A DNA stretch of 64,000 nucleotides, from the NCBI GenBank assembly GCA_002914805.1, contig JXTB01000083.1, positions 1,079,627 through 1,143,626 on the forward strand, in the 5' to 3' direction. Below the pieces are notes generated by a model. That model was not told the origin of the DNA and searched no databases. It worked only from the letters and a program-made list of their open reading frames with translations. The translations under genes and the position numbers were made by a program. This document shows positions 13,624 through 25,051 of the stretch, piece after piece (positions within the stretch are counted from its first letter, which is position 1; every line of letters starts with the position of its first letter). The stretch is from Parasponia andersonii. Its lineage: Eukaryota; Streptophyta; Magnoliopsida; Rosales; Cannabaceae.

Positions 13624-15022
13624 TTTGCGGTGGTCCACTTTCGTTCTTTCTTTCCTTCACAACATTCTCATCCCCCTCTTTCCTACGCTCCTCTGCTCCA
13701 GTGCTCTGCTTTGTAAGTTGTAACGAGTCTTTCTTTCATCGTTGAGCAACAGCCACGAAACGGTGCGTACCACGATTACACACACGATACCTTAAGCCTT
13801 TAAACGACATCGTTAGCAGTTACCGCCCTTATTTTTATTTTTTTAGCTGGGAGAAAACTTGGTTTTGTTTGTCTTGGCTGGCGCCTTGAGTTGAGATATC
13901 CAATTATCCATTAACCATTATGGCCTAATTACATAGTTTTTTTTTCTTTTTTTTTTTTTTTTTAAAGGGAAGCATTATCACATAATTTTCCCTGCTTTCT
14001 TTTATTTCCTGAATTTTTGGTTTTTTTCACTCTTTTATTTTCTAAAAGAAAAAAAAAAAAAGAAAAAAGAAAATAAACAAACAAACTTGAGAGTTGATAG
14101 ACAACATGTGTTTTATCGAGATTATTATCATTGACAAGGACAACGATTATAAATTTATGGAAATAAGAATATTGATGCTAATATCAGAAGACATTAAAAT
14201 AACTAAAAAATGAAAGTGTTATCATCTACTACGGTAAACATATTTTAAATAAGGATTAATTGGCAAAAGAATCTCTTTTAAAACACATATTTCCAAAAAA
14301 AAAAAAACTTATGTTTTTAATTTTCTTAATAATACTCAATTACATATTGGATTACGCTCAACACTCTACTCGACAATATGAAAAAATTATTTTATAAAGA
14401 GTTTTAAAACTTAAGTCTTTCACTTTTGTCCAAAATTAACTTTCAAATGGTTCGTCCCTCCAAATTTTTCTTTAAATAACTTAGAACATCTTGCTCGACT
14501 ATCTTGAAGAACTGCACTATGAAGAATCAATATTTGATATTTCTTATCTGCCAAAATTATAAAGTAACTGCATAATATGACAATATCAGCAAAAATATGG
14601 CCCATATGGTCACCAGTCCACTCAACACTAACTTCACTGCCCTATTTAACAGCTGAATTGAGCAATTCACTCTTCTATGTATTGACATTCAACAAGGAGA
14701 TGTCATGAATGCAGGCAATGTAAAGACTTGATAGAGATAAAGCCAAAAAAAAAAAAAAAAAATTACTCGAAAGGTCTGCAAAATCCAAGCAGTTGTTCAT
14801 TTGTTCTACTTTACATTAACAAAAACACTGAGAAGAACCATGTAAAGGGGAAAAGAATTCCAAAAGCTTTCACTATCCACAAAAGCTCTTGAAAATTTTG
14901 AAGCAACTAAACCGAACAAAAAATTAGAAGGGTTGTTACTTGATGCTTTGCTCACTTCCTTGCAAATCGTTAATAGATTACAAGGAGGGCTTTACAAAAA
15001 TTTCTAAGTTGGATGAATCTAA
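13624..15022. other. COG3 promoter/5' region and RAD51 3' flank
   Basis: Bases 13624-13760 are pyrimidine-rich and probably include the COG3 leader. Homopolymer-rich AT DNA follows. About 14,640-15,022 is probably the RAD51 3' UTR and downstream region. No gene was recognised. Confidence 0.5.
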
Positions 15023-15542
15023 TCAGTCCTTGACGTCAGTAACGCCCTCAGCAGAAATTTGAAAGCGAGCTTCGGCTTCAGCCAAACATGGAGAACTTAT
15101 CACTTTACAAATGCGCTCCTCCCCTCTTCCCTTACGGAGAGCAAGCCTATAACGAGGTCATTAAATGAACAGTGATGATCAAAGAGTGCCATGTCTAAGC
15201 TTTTTGCAGCAAGAAAAAAAAAAAAAAAAAAAAAAAAGAGAATAAAAAAGCATGTGAAAAAGATATACTCCACATTTTATGACGCAACATAGCGAGGAAG
15301 AACGAAAGAATGGTGAGAAAAATATATTAGCAATTACCACCGTTGCCAAATTGAAATTGTATAAATGTATGTGGAGTAACATATAAAAAGCCAACACTAT
15401 AATTCCTTCTTTTCTTTCACCCACCCCGCCAACCAAAACTTTGTGTTCGGAGATATTTTCCACAATTACTTCTCGTGGTCAGGAGAAGAAAACAAAGAAA
15501 GTACATGCCCCTCAAAAAAAAAAAAAAAATAAATAAAAAAAA

Positions 15543-15584
<42 letters not shown>

Positions 15585-18009
15585 TGATTATTACAAACCT
15601 TGTTGTGGAGGCATGAGCCATGATGTTACCTCCGATGGGCTTAAACTGAGGACCAGCAAAGATTGCAGAGCCATCTACTTGTGCTACTACTTGATTTGTA
15701 ATAAGAACAGCAACGCCAAACTACAGTGATGTTGATGAACAACAAGGTCAACCAAAGTCCGTAGATTAATATGTGCTAATGCAACTATGCAAGTAAATGA
15801 AATCAACAAAACTGAAGAAAAAACCCAGAAATTATTTTCCACAACCAGTGGAATATCTCACTTATCAGTCAAATACTAGGAACAAATTCTTAACAAGATA
15901 AGGCAAGAATCCTTCAGGCATTTAAGACTAAAGCTGTAAGAATCTTACCTCATCTGCTAACTTCTGAAGACTCCGGAGGAACTTTGCAAGATGCATTTGT
16001 CTAGCTGAAAGTTCACCCCTTCCAGAAAAGTCTGTTCTGTAGAGAGCCGTAGCACTGTCTACTATCATGAGAGCAAATCTGTCGACCAGAAATTTGTTTG
16101 AATAATTAGTCTTTCCCGCATCTTTTTAGGCTCGCTCAAAACCGCTCTAATAAGTAGATTCCTTTTGCAAATGAAAAATGTACATTCCCTTGAGACTGTG
16201 TATCACTTTTAGGAGCACCATTTATAGTGACAACCTTGAGCAATTGAGTATCATACCTTGTTTCAACCATCATTGAAGCTGCTTCCAGCAAGAGCCTTGA
16301 CTGATGGTCAGTGTTATAGGCTCTGGCATAGGCCACATTCTCCAAAACATCAGCACCGTTCAGTCCAAACCTGCAGCAATCAACACCTTTAAACATACAC
16401 AGCAGATACCATACAACATCATATTTGTATGAATCATATCAAGGTATCCGTATGAAACCTGTCTGCTATCTGTAAGAGTCGCTGTGGTCTGAATGTGCCC
16501 TCAGCATCAATGTACATTGCCTTTCCCTCCCCACCTCCTTGATCTAATGGAAGCTGAAATACCAGAGTACATATAAATATACCTTTAAATCGATGAACTT
16601 ATACCAAAAGCAATTGCAAAATACATTGACTAACATCTAGGTGAACCCCATGGTGCTCAAACTCTAATGAATCATGAAATGACCATCTAGTGCATTTTGT
16701 TTTTATAATGTGGTCGGATTGCATTTTCTTGATACTTAAATACATAGTTTCAACTAGGATTACCCGTTTCATCGTTAGTAAAACAAATTAAAAACACTTA
16801 CTTGGCAAGTGACACAGAGGGTATGACAGAGTTGAGTCTTTCCAGAGCGAAACTCACCATATATCTCAGTGATAGATCCTGTCTCAATTCCTCCTGCCAG
16901 AAGAGAACCCCACAGGCCTCAAGTGTGAGAAGTAAATAAAAAATCTCTTCACTTGAATATAAACAATACCATAATATAAGAACCGGAAAACAAAGTAATT
17001 AGTTTCAATGTTAAATACTGAATTAGTTTTTGGCTTTCTGCAAACATTTGGGGATACTCACCCTCCAAGACCTTGTCAAGTTCTCTTGACCCTGACGTAA
17101 TCTGAATGATTTCAAGCCTCTGGGCATGAAGCTGGCTAGCACTAGTAAAACCCAAAGGCACCAATTTGGAGGCTGTCAACAAAATGAAACAAAACAAACA
17201 TGAATATCTTGTGATAGGGAAACAAAAGGGAAATTCAGCATCAAATGTCATGCCTGCTTCGATGATCTTGTCGACTTTAGCTTCGCTAATTCCTTTGATT
17301 TGGAGAAGATCTTTTCTTGGAGAGTAAGCAACAGATTCAACCGTGCAAAGACCCGCATCTTTAAGCTTCTTTACATCTATGGCAGCGATACCCGACGCCT
17401 TGAGTTGAACATTGGAAACATCAAAAACAGGCATCACCAAACTACTTCTCATTAAAGAAATGAACAAAAGTCCAAGAATCAAACAAAGATTGCTACTTTT
17501 TGAATTGCACGTAATGGGTGTCATACAATCAAGAAAACGGATACGAATACAAACCCTCATGAGACCTAAGGCTGGGATTTACCGGACAAACCTCTGTACT
17601 GAACTAACCCATGCTAGAACGGCATTGTTACAGTATCAAAACCAGTATTTTTATAATAAAAACAAATTGAAAACCCAGCTAAAATTTACGATCTTAGGCA
17701 AGATCGTAAGAAATTCGAACCACCCAACAAAAATTTCAAAACAACAAAACCCTTCTAAAAGTCAGAACAACGCCGAAAAAAGGCCCTCGGAAGCCGATTG
17801 AAAGGAAACCCATTTTCCTAAACACATGAATCAGTCATAAATTTGAGGAAATGTGATAAAAATCGAAGAAATATATCGAATTGTGAAGAGGGTATTCTTC
17901 AAAAACTTATGGGGTTTACCTGAAGCTGCTCGACAGGGAAAGGACCTTGCTGAACTTCTTCGAGCTCTTGGTGTTCTTGGACTGTCTTTTGATTCCTCTG
18001 CTGCTCCAT
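15023..18009 (-). CDS. RAD51: DNA repair and meiotic recombinase RAD51, complete, 9 exons
   Basis: Strand-exchange ATPase that forms nucleofilaments on ssDNA in homologous recombination. Exons from the 5' end: 17920-18009, 17254-17398, 17062-17172, 16802-16893, 16459-16553, 16257-16370, 15949-16078, 15599-15720, 15023-15146. Total 1023 nt, 340 codons plus TGA, the normal plant RAD51 length. The helix-hairpin-helix N-domain covers about residues 30-78. Walker A GEFRSGKT has its lysine at residue 134. Walker B is LMIVDS at 219-224, and the segment [17 protein letters not shown] begins at 260. The protein ends GVTDVKD. The ATPase core is intact. Intron 17173-17253 starts GC (CAG|GCATGA), has 81 nt and contains no in-frame stop. 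All other introns are GT-AG. The start Met opens [13 protein letters not shown], as in related RAD51 proteins. Confidence 0.96.
15207..15581. repeat. Two A-rich homopolymer tracts in the last RAD51 intron
   Basis: A-runs at about 15207-15237 and 15514-15581 lie within intron 15147-15598. They read as poly-T on the coding strand. Confidence 0.85.
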
Positions 18010-18308
18010 TTTCGGATGATAAAGCTTAAACCCCAAATATCTAAATTTTCTTAGCGAGGATGAAGAGAAAAAGGGTCAAAGTAGAGAGAGAGAGAAAGCA
18101 AAAGTGGGTAATGGGTACTGGAGCAAGACGATTGGAAAGGATGGAGGGAAACAAAGATTTTCGAAAGCCTTTTATGGAGCGCCAAATTCCTACATTGCAG
18201 ATGGGGAAGCTTACTTGGGACGCTGCAAATGAAAATGAAAACTATGCGATAAAAAGCCCATTAACAATGGGCCGATATGAGATGTCGGGCCCACTCGGCC
18301 ACCTTAAT
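18010..18308. other. RAD51 upstream region
   Basis: A purine-rich stretch probably holds the 5' UTR and promoter. No clear TATA box was seen, which is common for housekeeping repair genes. Confidence 0.45.
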
Positions 18309-18691
18309 TAGGGTCGCAATATAGATCATAACACGACAATACGACTCAAAACTTGCATAATTAGTTGAACCTGCTTGATACGAAATTAACTCGAATTGAC
18401 ACGATTAAGTAATTTTTTAATAAATTATATTAAATAATTATTTTCAAAAAAAATATTTTTTCATGAATTTCTTGTAGATAAAATAAAAAACATAAAACTA
18501 ATGAAATAGTTTCTCTTACTATAACAAAACTTAATTAAAAAATCGAGTAAACTAACAATTATACTATTTATATACGTTTTCACTGATCAATCTGCACGTT
18601 TTTTTTTATTAAACAGGTGACACGTAGGTTAACTTGTTAACAACACAATTTAATTAGGTTAAACACGACACGACACAATTTGCCACCCCTA
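18309..18691. mobile_element. hAT-like MITE, about 383 bp
   Basis: The left end TAGGGTCGCAA and right end TTGCCACCCCTA are imperfect inverted repeats of the common plant hAT terminus TAGGGGTGGCAA. The flanks ACCTTAAT (18301-18308) and CCCTTAAG (18692-18699) share 6 of 8 bases, as an aged 8-bp target duplication would. The interior has ACACGAC/GACACGA repeats and no coding frame. Confidence 0.65.
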
Positions 18692-18699
18692 CCCTTAAG

Positions 18700-21600
18700 G
18701 AATTAGTCCAGTTGTTTTCCAAGAAAAAGGACACGAATCCGACTTATTCGGCCTCTGGTTAACATTTTAGGACTTGATCAGTTTTTTGGAGACGATAGGA
18801 CCAGCTTTTTGACTTTCGCTAACCTTGACGGAAAGAGAAATAAAGACATTCCAAAGTTGCTCTTCTTGTTATTTCTTTTTTCTCTTTTTTCTACGCTATT
18901 TCATTCTATTTCCTCTATTATTGTCGTGCTCTTTCTTTCTCTCTCATTATTATTTTTCGTCTAGACCGAAGCTTTAAGAAATCAGAAAAAGATCAAAGCT
19001 TGTTCATTGGATATTGGAGAGTTTTGGTATTTGAGAGTAAGGTAAAATATGTATTTTATTTAATGAAAACTTTGATATTGTTTAATTAATGACTAATTAA
19101 CTTTTTGAAAAAGGTATATAATAGTGATTTAGAAATTATGATACTAGAATATTCATGTTTATTACAAAATTATTTTTCTTATTCGTAGTGATAATCTAAA
19201 CGTCATAAGTTAAGTAGTCCTTGATCACGTGGTTAAGTAATTCATGACCTCATGGTAATAACTACTTAAATCAGGGTTAAGGACTACCTACTTGACCTCA
19301 GGTCATGTTTTTATTAAGTAATACTTGACTTGGGATTAAGAACTACTTGACCTGAAATAGTAAGCAATAAAAGTATAAATGAGGGCTTAGATGAGCGACT
19401 TTCTCGCTTGTCTTCAACAATGGAGACTTAAATAAGATATTCTTTGACAATGGAGACTTAGATAGTGACTTTCTTGTCCCCACCACTGCCATCATGGCTG
19501 AAGATTTTATATATTCCTTCTTACCTTCGGTTGACTTGATTTTTTCTTTTTGGGACTTTAGATGTCCCTTTAGATGGGAAGAATTAATAGAATAACTTAA
19601 ATACATACTTAGGTGAACCATTTTTGAGTTTAAGGGTGGTTTCAGTATTTTTATAGTCAGACATAAGGAACTCTATATATTTAATGACAAATAAACTATA
19701 GTCCCGACTGAAAAATGAAAAAAAATAAATATTAAGTTAAATCAACTAAATGAATTGACGTAAGATCAAGTACAACTTAATATCCTGTTAAATAAATGAT
19801 TTATGACCTTATGCAACTAAAAATTTGTAGTCAAAAAATACTGACCTGATGTCAAGTGGATTTTGACTTTTGTTGAGATCAAGTAAAGAGAAAGGGTTTT
19901 ATAAGGAAGTATATAGAGTAAATTATATCAAATCTGAGATAAAAGTCCTATCAATTATCAGGTTGTGTACGAAGTATTTAAAACTTAAAATTCTAATAAG
20001 CCTTATTTTTCGATCCTAAAAAATTTATTCGAAAAAATTGTCCCAAAAATATCCAGAAAGAAGAAGCCTTATCCATGTCTTTTTCTCTTGTTTTCCACAA
20101 GAGAAATGGACTCGATTAGCCGTATTTTATCACCAAATGACTTTTCACTTTTGCACGAATATTTCACAAAATGGCTTTTCTAGGATTCAATAGTTAGTAA
20201 AAAGACAAAATTGCCACCAATTTGAAATATAAAAAACTCATATTAGCTTTTTCTCTTGTTTTCCATAAGAGAAATGGACTCGATTAGCCGTATTTTATCA
20301 CCAAATGACTTTTCACTTTTGCATGAACATTTCACAAAATGACTTTTCTAGGAGTCAATAGTTAGTAAAAAGACAAAATTGCCACCAATTTGACATATAA
20401 AAAACTCAAATTAGCTTTGTTCCCCTTCTCAATGACCTGATATATCAAAGTATCGTGATCATATGTCACCAATAGTGTGACTATTATTTCAGATCTAGAA
20501 AGAAATTCGTTTTGAACTATAATCATTAGTAGAACGACATTATCTTATATATGTAAGTATTATCTAGTCAATTGGAACCCCAAAATAACAAGTTGTTCAA
20601 AAAAGTAAACATATACCTCTTAATTTTTTCCACAAAACAAATAATAAAAACCAAGAAAAATGGACCTTCCATAGAGAAAGAGAGAACTCGCTGGAAGTGA
20701 GAAAGAGTTGGTTGGAAGAGAAAGCAAGTTATTACAGAAAATGAAGATTTGGAGGGAAAGAGATAGAAGGAGAGTATGTGTATTTTTGATTTTTTTTTTA
20801 GAGGGGTAAATAAATAAGAAGAGAGAAAAAAAAAAGTAACAACTAGCATAGAGTTATTTTTTGAGTAATATTTACTTCTCTCACCAAACTCGTAGAAAAT
20901 CATAAATTACTCATAAAAAAAAGTCATTTTGAGAAAGACTCTTAGAAAAGTCATCTGATTGCAAAGCACGGTTAGTAAGGTTCATTTCCATTTTTACAAG
21001 GACTATCATAGTCTGAGCCTAACTATGGAAGAAAAAAAATAGAAAAAATAGAATCGGTCTTCATTTTACATTGTATTTTAGTGAATATCTATTCTTTTTA
21101 TAGCTAAAATGACTCAATATATCTGTTTTTATACATGGTATACCTACTAATAAGCTATCTTATGTATAATACACGTATAATGTATTTTTCAATTTTACAC
21201 CAAATTAAATACTTTCGTTAAACTTCCTAAAAAAAAAAAAAACTTTTAACAAACAAGCAAAAGTATAAGAAGACAATCCTAAAAAGTTAGGTTAGTAGGT
21301 CAATGTTTCCTTAAAAATGTCTTCTAAATAAAAGAAAATTTTAAGAGAATTCATCCAAATACAATTAAAAATGACTTTTAAGCCATGAAAGATCATTAAA
21401 AACGTTTGTCAAACATGTCTTCTAAGAAGTAAAAGTTATCTCACAAGGGCTAGATGTTCAAACTTCTCATTAGAAATGTATTTTCTGCATATATATTTCA
21501 TTCATAAAATACATTTCCTCAGTTTAATTTTTCTTTGAAATTCAATTTTTTTTACTCCAATACAATTTTTTTTTTTGTAATTATTATGCATTACTTATCT

Positions 21601-24027
21601 TACTTTGAACTATTTCGTATTTCATCAATTTTCTATAAATGGTATATAAAACTTATAATCAATTAAATCAAGAGAAAATTTGATTCTTTTATGGTAATTT
21701 CTCAAAACAAAATTGAAAAAACTCGGATTTTGAAATTGTTTGAAAATTCTGAATTTTAATTAGAAAAATGCCACTTTTAACATTATTTAGAAAAAAATAT
21801 GTTTTTATTAATTAATAAGATACTTGAAGCAACCGATCAAGTTACCTGAAATAATTTGACCGAAGATTAGTACCCCAAGTATCATTATAAAATGTCAATC
21901 TTGAAGAAAAAGTAGCATTTTTTTAAATATCTATTAAAAATGATTTTTTCTAAAAACTTTTATAACAGTGATATTTTTCTAAATCAATTTGAGATTTTTC
22001 AGTTTTTGATACTTTGGACCTAGAATTTTGAAAAAATCCCTTAAATTAAATTAGGCGACATACGACATACGTACTATTTCTACTTAACGTTTGGAATTTT
22101 ATTAGCATATTTTTATACATATTTTTCAAAATTAATCGGGTTATATATGTACAAACAAATTTATTAATTTTTAGCATATATGTAATTTTATGTTGAATTT
22201 TTTTAGAAGTATTCTTCATAAAAAGTCTTTATTCTATGCATTATCCATTTAATGATTGTATCACATTTTGCCAACTATGATATTGGGTAACTCACATTTT
22301 ACATTTTATTTATCCACTAATATGCATGTTATTTTGCTAAGAAGACAACCATGCATTTAAAATGGGCCCAAAATTTAGCTTTTTTACTGGTAGTCACAAG
22401 AAAATAGAAAAATTTTTGACTGTATGTGGCAAATTTTTTTTAATAAAATTGCCTAGGCCTTTTTTGTTGTTGTTTTTTTTTTTTGAAAATTTCTGGATTT
22501 ATTTAGAAAAATATCACTTTTTACCATTTGTTTCATAACAATACCACTTTTACCATTTGAGATGACAAATTAGTTTACCTCTTCAAAACTTGTATTTGTC
22601 AAATGTACTCAAGGTAACAAGTCCGGATTTCTAAGAAATTAGGTTGTCGAGATTATTTGATTTTTGTCATTCAAAACATGTATTTCACATGTTAATAATA
22701 CTGCAAAGAATATTAGAGTCCATTTTTTTTTTTGAAAGAAAGTAGAGTCCATATTACAAGCAATGGGACATGATATTAGTGTCTCATTGTTGACTTTGTT
22801 AATGAGACTGTTTAGGCTGAAGTTAATAATATGTTTAGACGCTAATCAATCGAGTAAGGCAATTGGGTGTGGCAAATCTAAACACCTCCTAAGTAATCTA
22901 ATTTGACAAGTACGAGAGCCATAATTTATCACCAGTGATCATATTACTTTATTAAATTGATTAACATTATTTTATTTTACTATTTTTTTATTAATTAAAT
23001 TATTGTATATTTACCATTATTTTAATTTATTTCGTTAAATTCTTTATTAATTAAATTATTGTTTTATTAAATTATTTTACATTTATCATTATTTTATTTT
23101 ATTTTAAAATTATTTAAAATTATTTTATTAATATTATTTCGTAATTATGTCATATCTTTAATTTAAAAAAAAAACGCATTTAAGAATGGTCTAAAAAGGT
23201 AATAAATATGTTTAGACACTAATCAATTGAGTATCTCATGCCCATCCATAAACACCGGTTCTATCTCCCTGTTTTAGATGCTAATCAATTGAGTATCTCC
23301 CGCTCCTTTGGTTGGAAGATACTGGAAAGACCCAATTTCAATATTTGTTTTGGGATGCCTAAATGGAAAGAAGTTTTCTAATAGAAAAGTGTTGGGATTA
23401 TTACACAAATACGTTAAAAACTAAGAAATATTTAGATAATACAATTGTGCAGAGAAAATTAAAAAAATATGACTTTTATATGTAAAAAGTTGTAAAAATA
23501 CGGCCCCCTATACCGTGTTTTTGTTGTGAGTACTGATCACAATTTAAAAAGGAAATTAATACGCTATAATGGCATTGGATGGCGGACGCGCGTGTCTTCA
23601 GAATGCTGACAGCGCTTGATGACACGCACCAAGCATTTTTTTTTTTTCTTCTTTGTTTTTTCAATTTTTTTTTCCTTTCATGCTTCCTTTTAACGATATT
23701 TTCCTATTCAAATTTCTCTTTAATTATGTGATTATTTTAAATTTTACAAATTATAAAATTTTAATCACACTGCTAACACGTTATTTAAAAACTATCGGAT
23801 AAAATCACGTATTTCAAATTTTAAAATAAATTAAATCCTTTAACACAATATTTTTTTTAAAGGTAACTTTTCAGTTTTATTTACGTTTAATTTATTTTAG
23901 AAATAAATGACACTGGCTAAATTACGACATGCCAGTTATCCTATATACTACAAGTAACATAACTTAATATAGTAAGTATCCTAATAAGATACTTATGATA
24001 ATTCTTTCACATTCGCATACCTATATA
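18700..24027. other. AT-rich intergenic DNA without a recognisable gene
   Basis: Low-complexity A/T DNA with many homopolymers. It contains the 168-bp tandem duplication listed separately. A motif like CTAATCAATTGAGTA recurs near 22,841, 23,215 and 23,280. No exon-like conserved protein segments were found on either strand. Confidence 0.6.
20078..20413. repeat. 168-bp tandem duplication, two copies
   Basis: Copies at about 20078-20245 and 20246-20413, for example GAGAAATGGACTCGATTAGC at 20101 and 20269. Divergence is a few per cent by eye. It is non-coding. Confidence 0.88.
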
Positions 24028-25043
24028 TAAGGACGGAGTTAGGATTAAAAATTAGTAGAGACATGACTTAATTAAAAACAAAAATTTAATACATGATAAT
24101 AATATTGAAATATGTAAAATATTATAATTATACTAATACATTATATTTTTTCTTTGTGAGTTTTTATATTTTGAAATAATGGCCTACGTATCAATACTAT
24201 CAAATACATTTTTTTTCAATATACATGGTTAAACTATCATTCATCCGTTAATCTCCGATTCGATTGTATAATCAAACTCTTGACAATATTTATAGCAAAA
24301 TACGTTTTCAACAGTAATAGTAGTAACTGGAAGAAGTAATGTCAAAATTATTATATACTAAGCTATCATTTACAATTAATAGAAATTAAAAAATAAAACA
24401 AATAAATATATAAATGATATAATTTATTTACTAACGATAACAACAATTAATTTTTGAAACTTTATATACCTAACAAGTTACAAATAGAGTATATTATTGT
24501 TCAATTTTCAAATTGGGTGATTTTGAAAATCCTAGTTTTTCATAATCATATTTTTGAATTCAGCCTATAAATTACAATTTTATTTAATAAGAAAAAAATG
24601 AAGAAAAAATTGCACTACATAAATGCAATGGTTTATAGTCCCTTTCTCCCTTTTTCTCTTTTTTCCCCTTTGGCTCTTCCTCATTCACTCTCTGCAACTT
24701 TCTCTTTTAGTTTTTGCCTTTATTCTTTGTTTTGATCGTCTTGTTTTATTTAGTTTTTCTTAATTATTAGCTAATTACACTCATGTGCTATATTGTCTTG
24801 AAAATTAAGAGGAAAGTTTGAAAGGAAATGGACTGATTTGGATTAAAAGAAATAAGTTTAAACAATGAGTTTTGGAGATTTCAGGATTAAAATTAATCTA
24901 AGCCTAATATATTTTTCATTATATAACAAGTTTTATCTAGATAATATTGACTTATATATAATATATATATATATATAATTTTTTTCCTTTTTTTTTTTTA
25001 GAATTTCAATGGGGTCACTCGCCCCTTAGGGGCTCCGTCCTTG
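24028..25043. mobile_element. hAT-like non-autonomous DNA transposon, about 1 kb
   Basis: The left terminus TAAGGACGGAG and right terminus CTCCGTCCTTG are inverted repeats with one mismatch in 11. Both flanks carry the 8-bp direct repeat CCTATATA (24020-24027 and 25044-25051). The 8-bp duplication and the CAAGGACGGAG-type end fit the hAT superfamily. The interior is AT-rich and has no transposase. Confidence 0.7.
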
Positions 25044-25051
25044 CCTATATA

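Noticed and set aside
13178-13638. Frames of over 120 codons on both strands near the COG3 5' end
   Set aside because: They run through an (AT)n microsatellite and true exons 1-2 in the wrong frame, or through intron 1.
17412-17801. 129-codon plus-strand frame opposite RAD51
   Set aside because: It lies opposite the first RAD51 intron with no family features.
20568-20903. 111-codon minus-strand frame rich in Phe/Leu/Ser
   Set aside because: Low-complexity translation of A/G-rich DNA with no family features.
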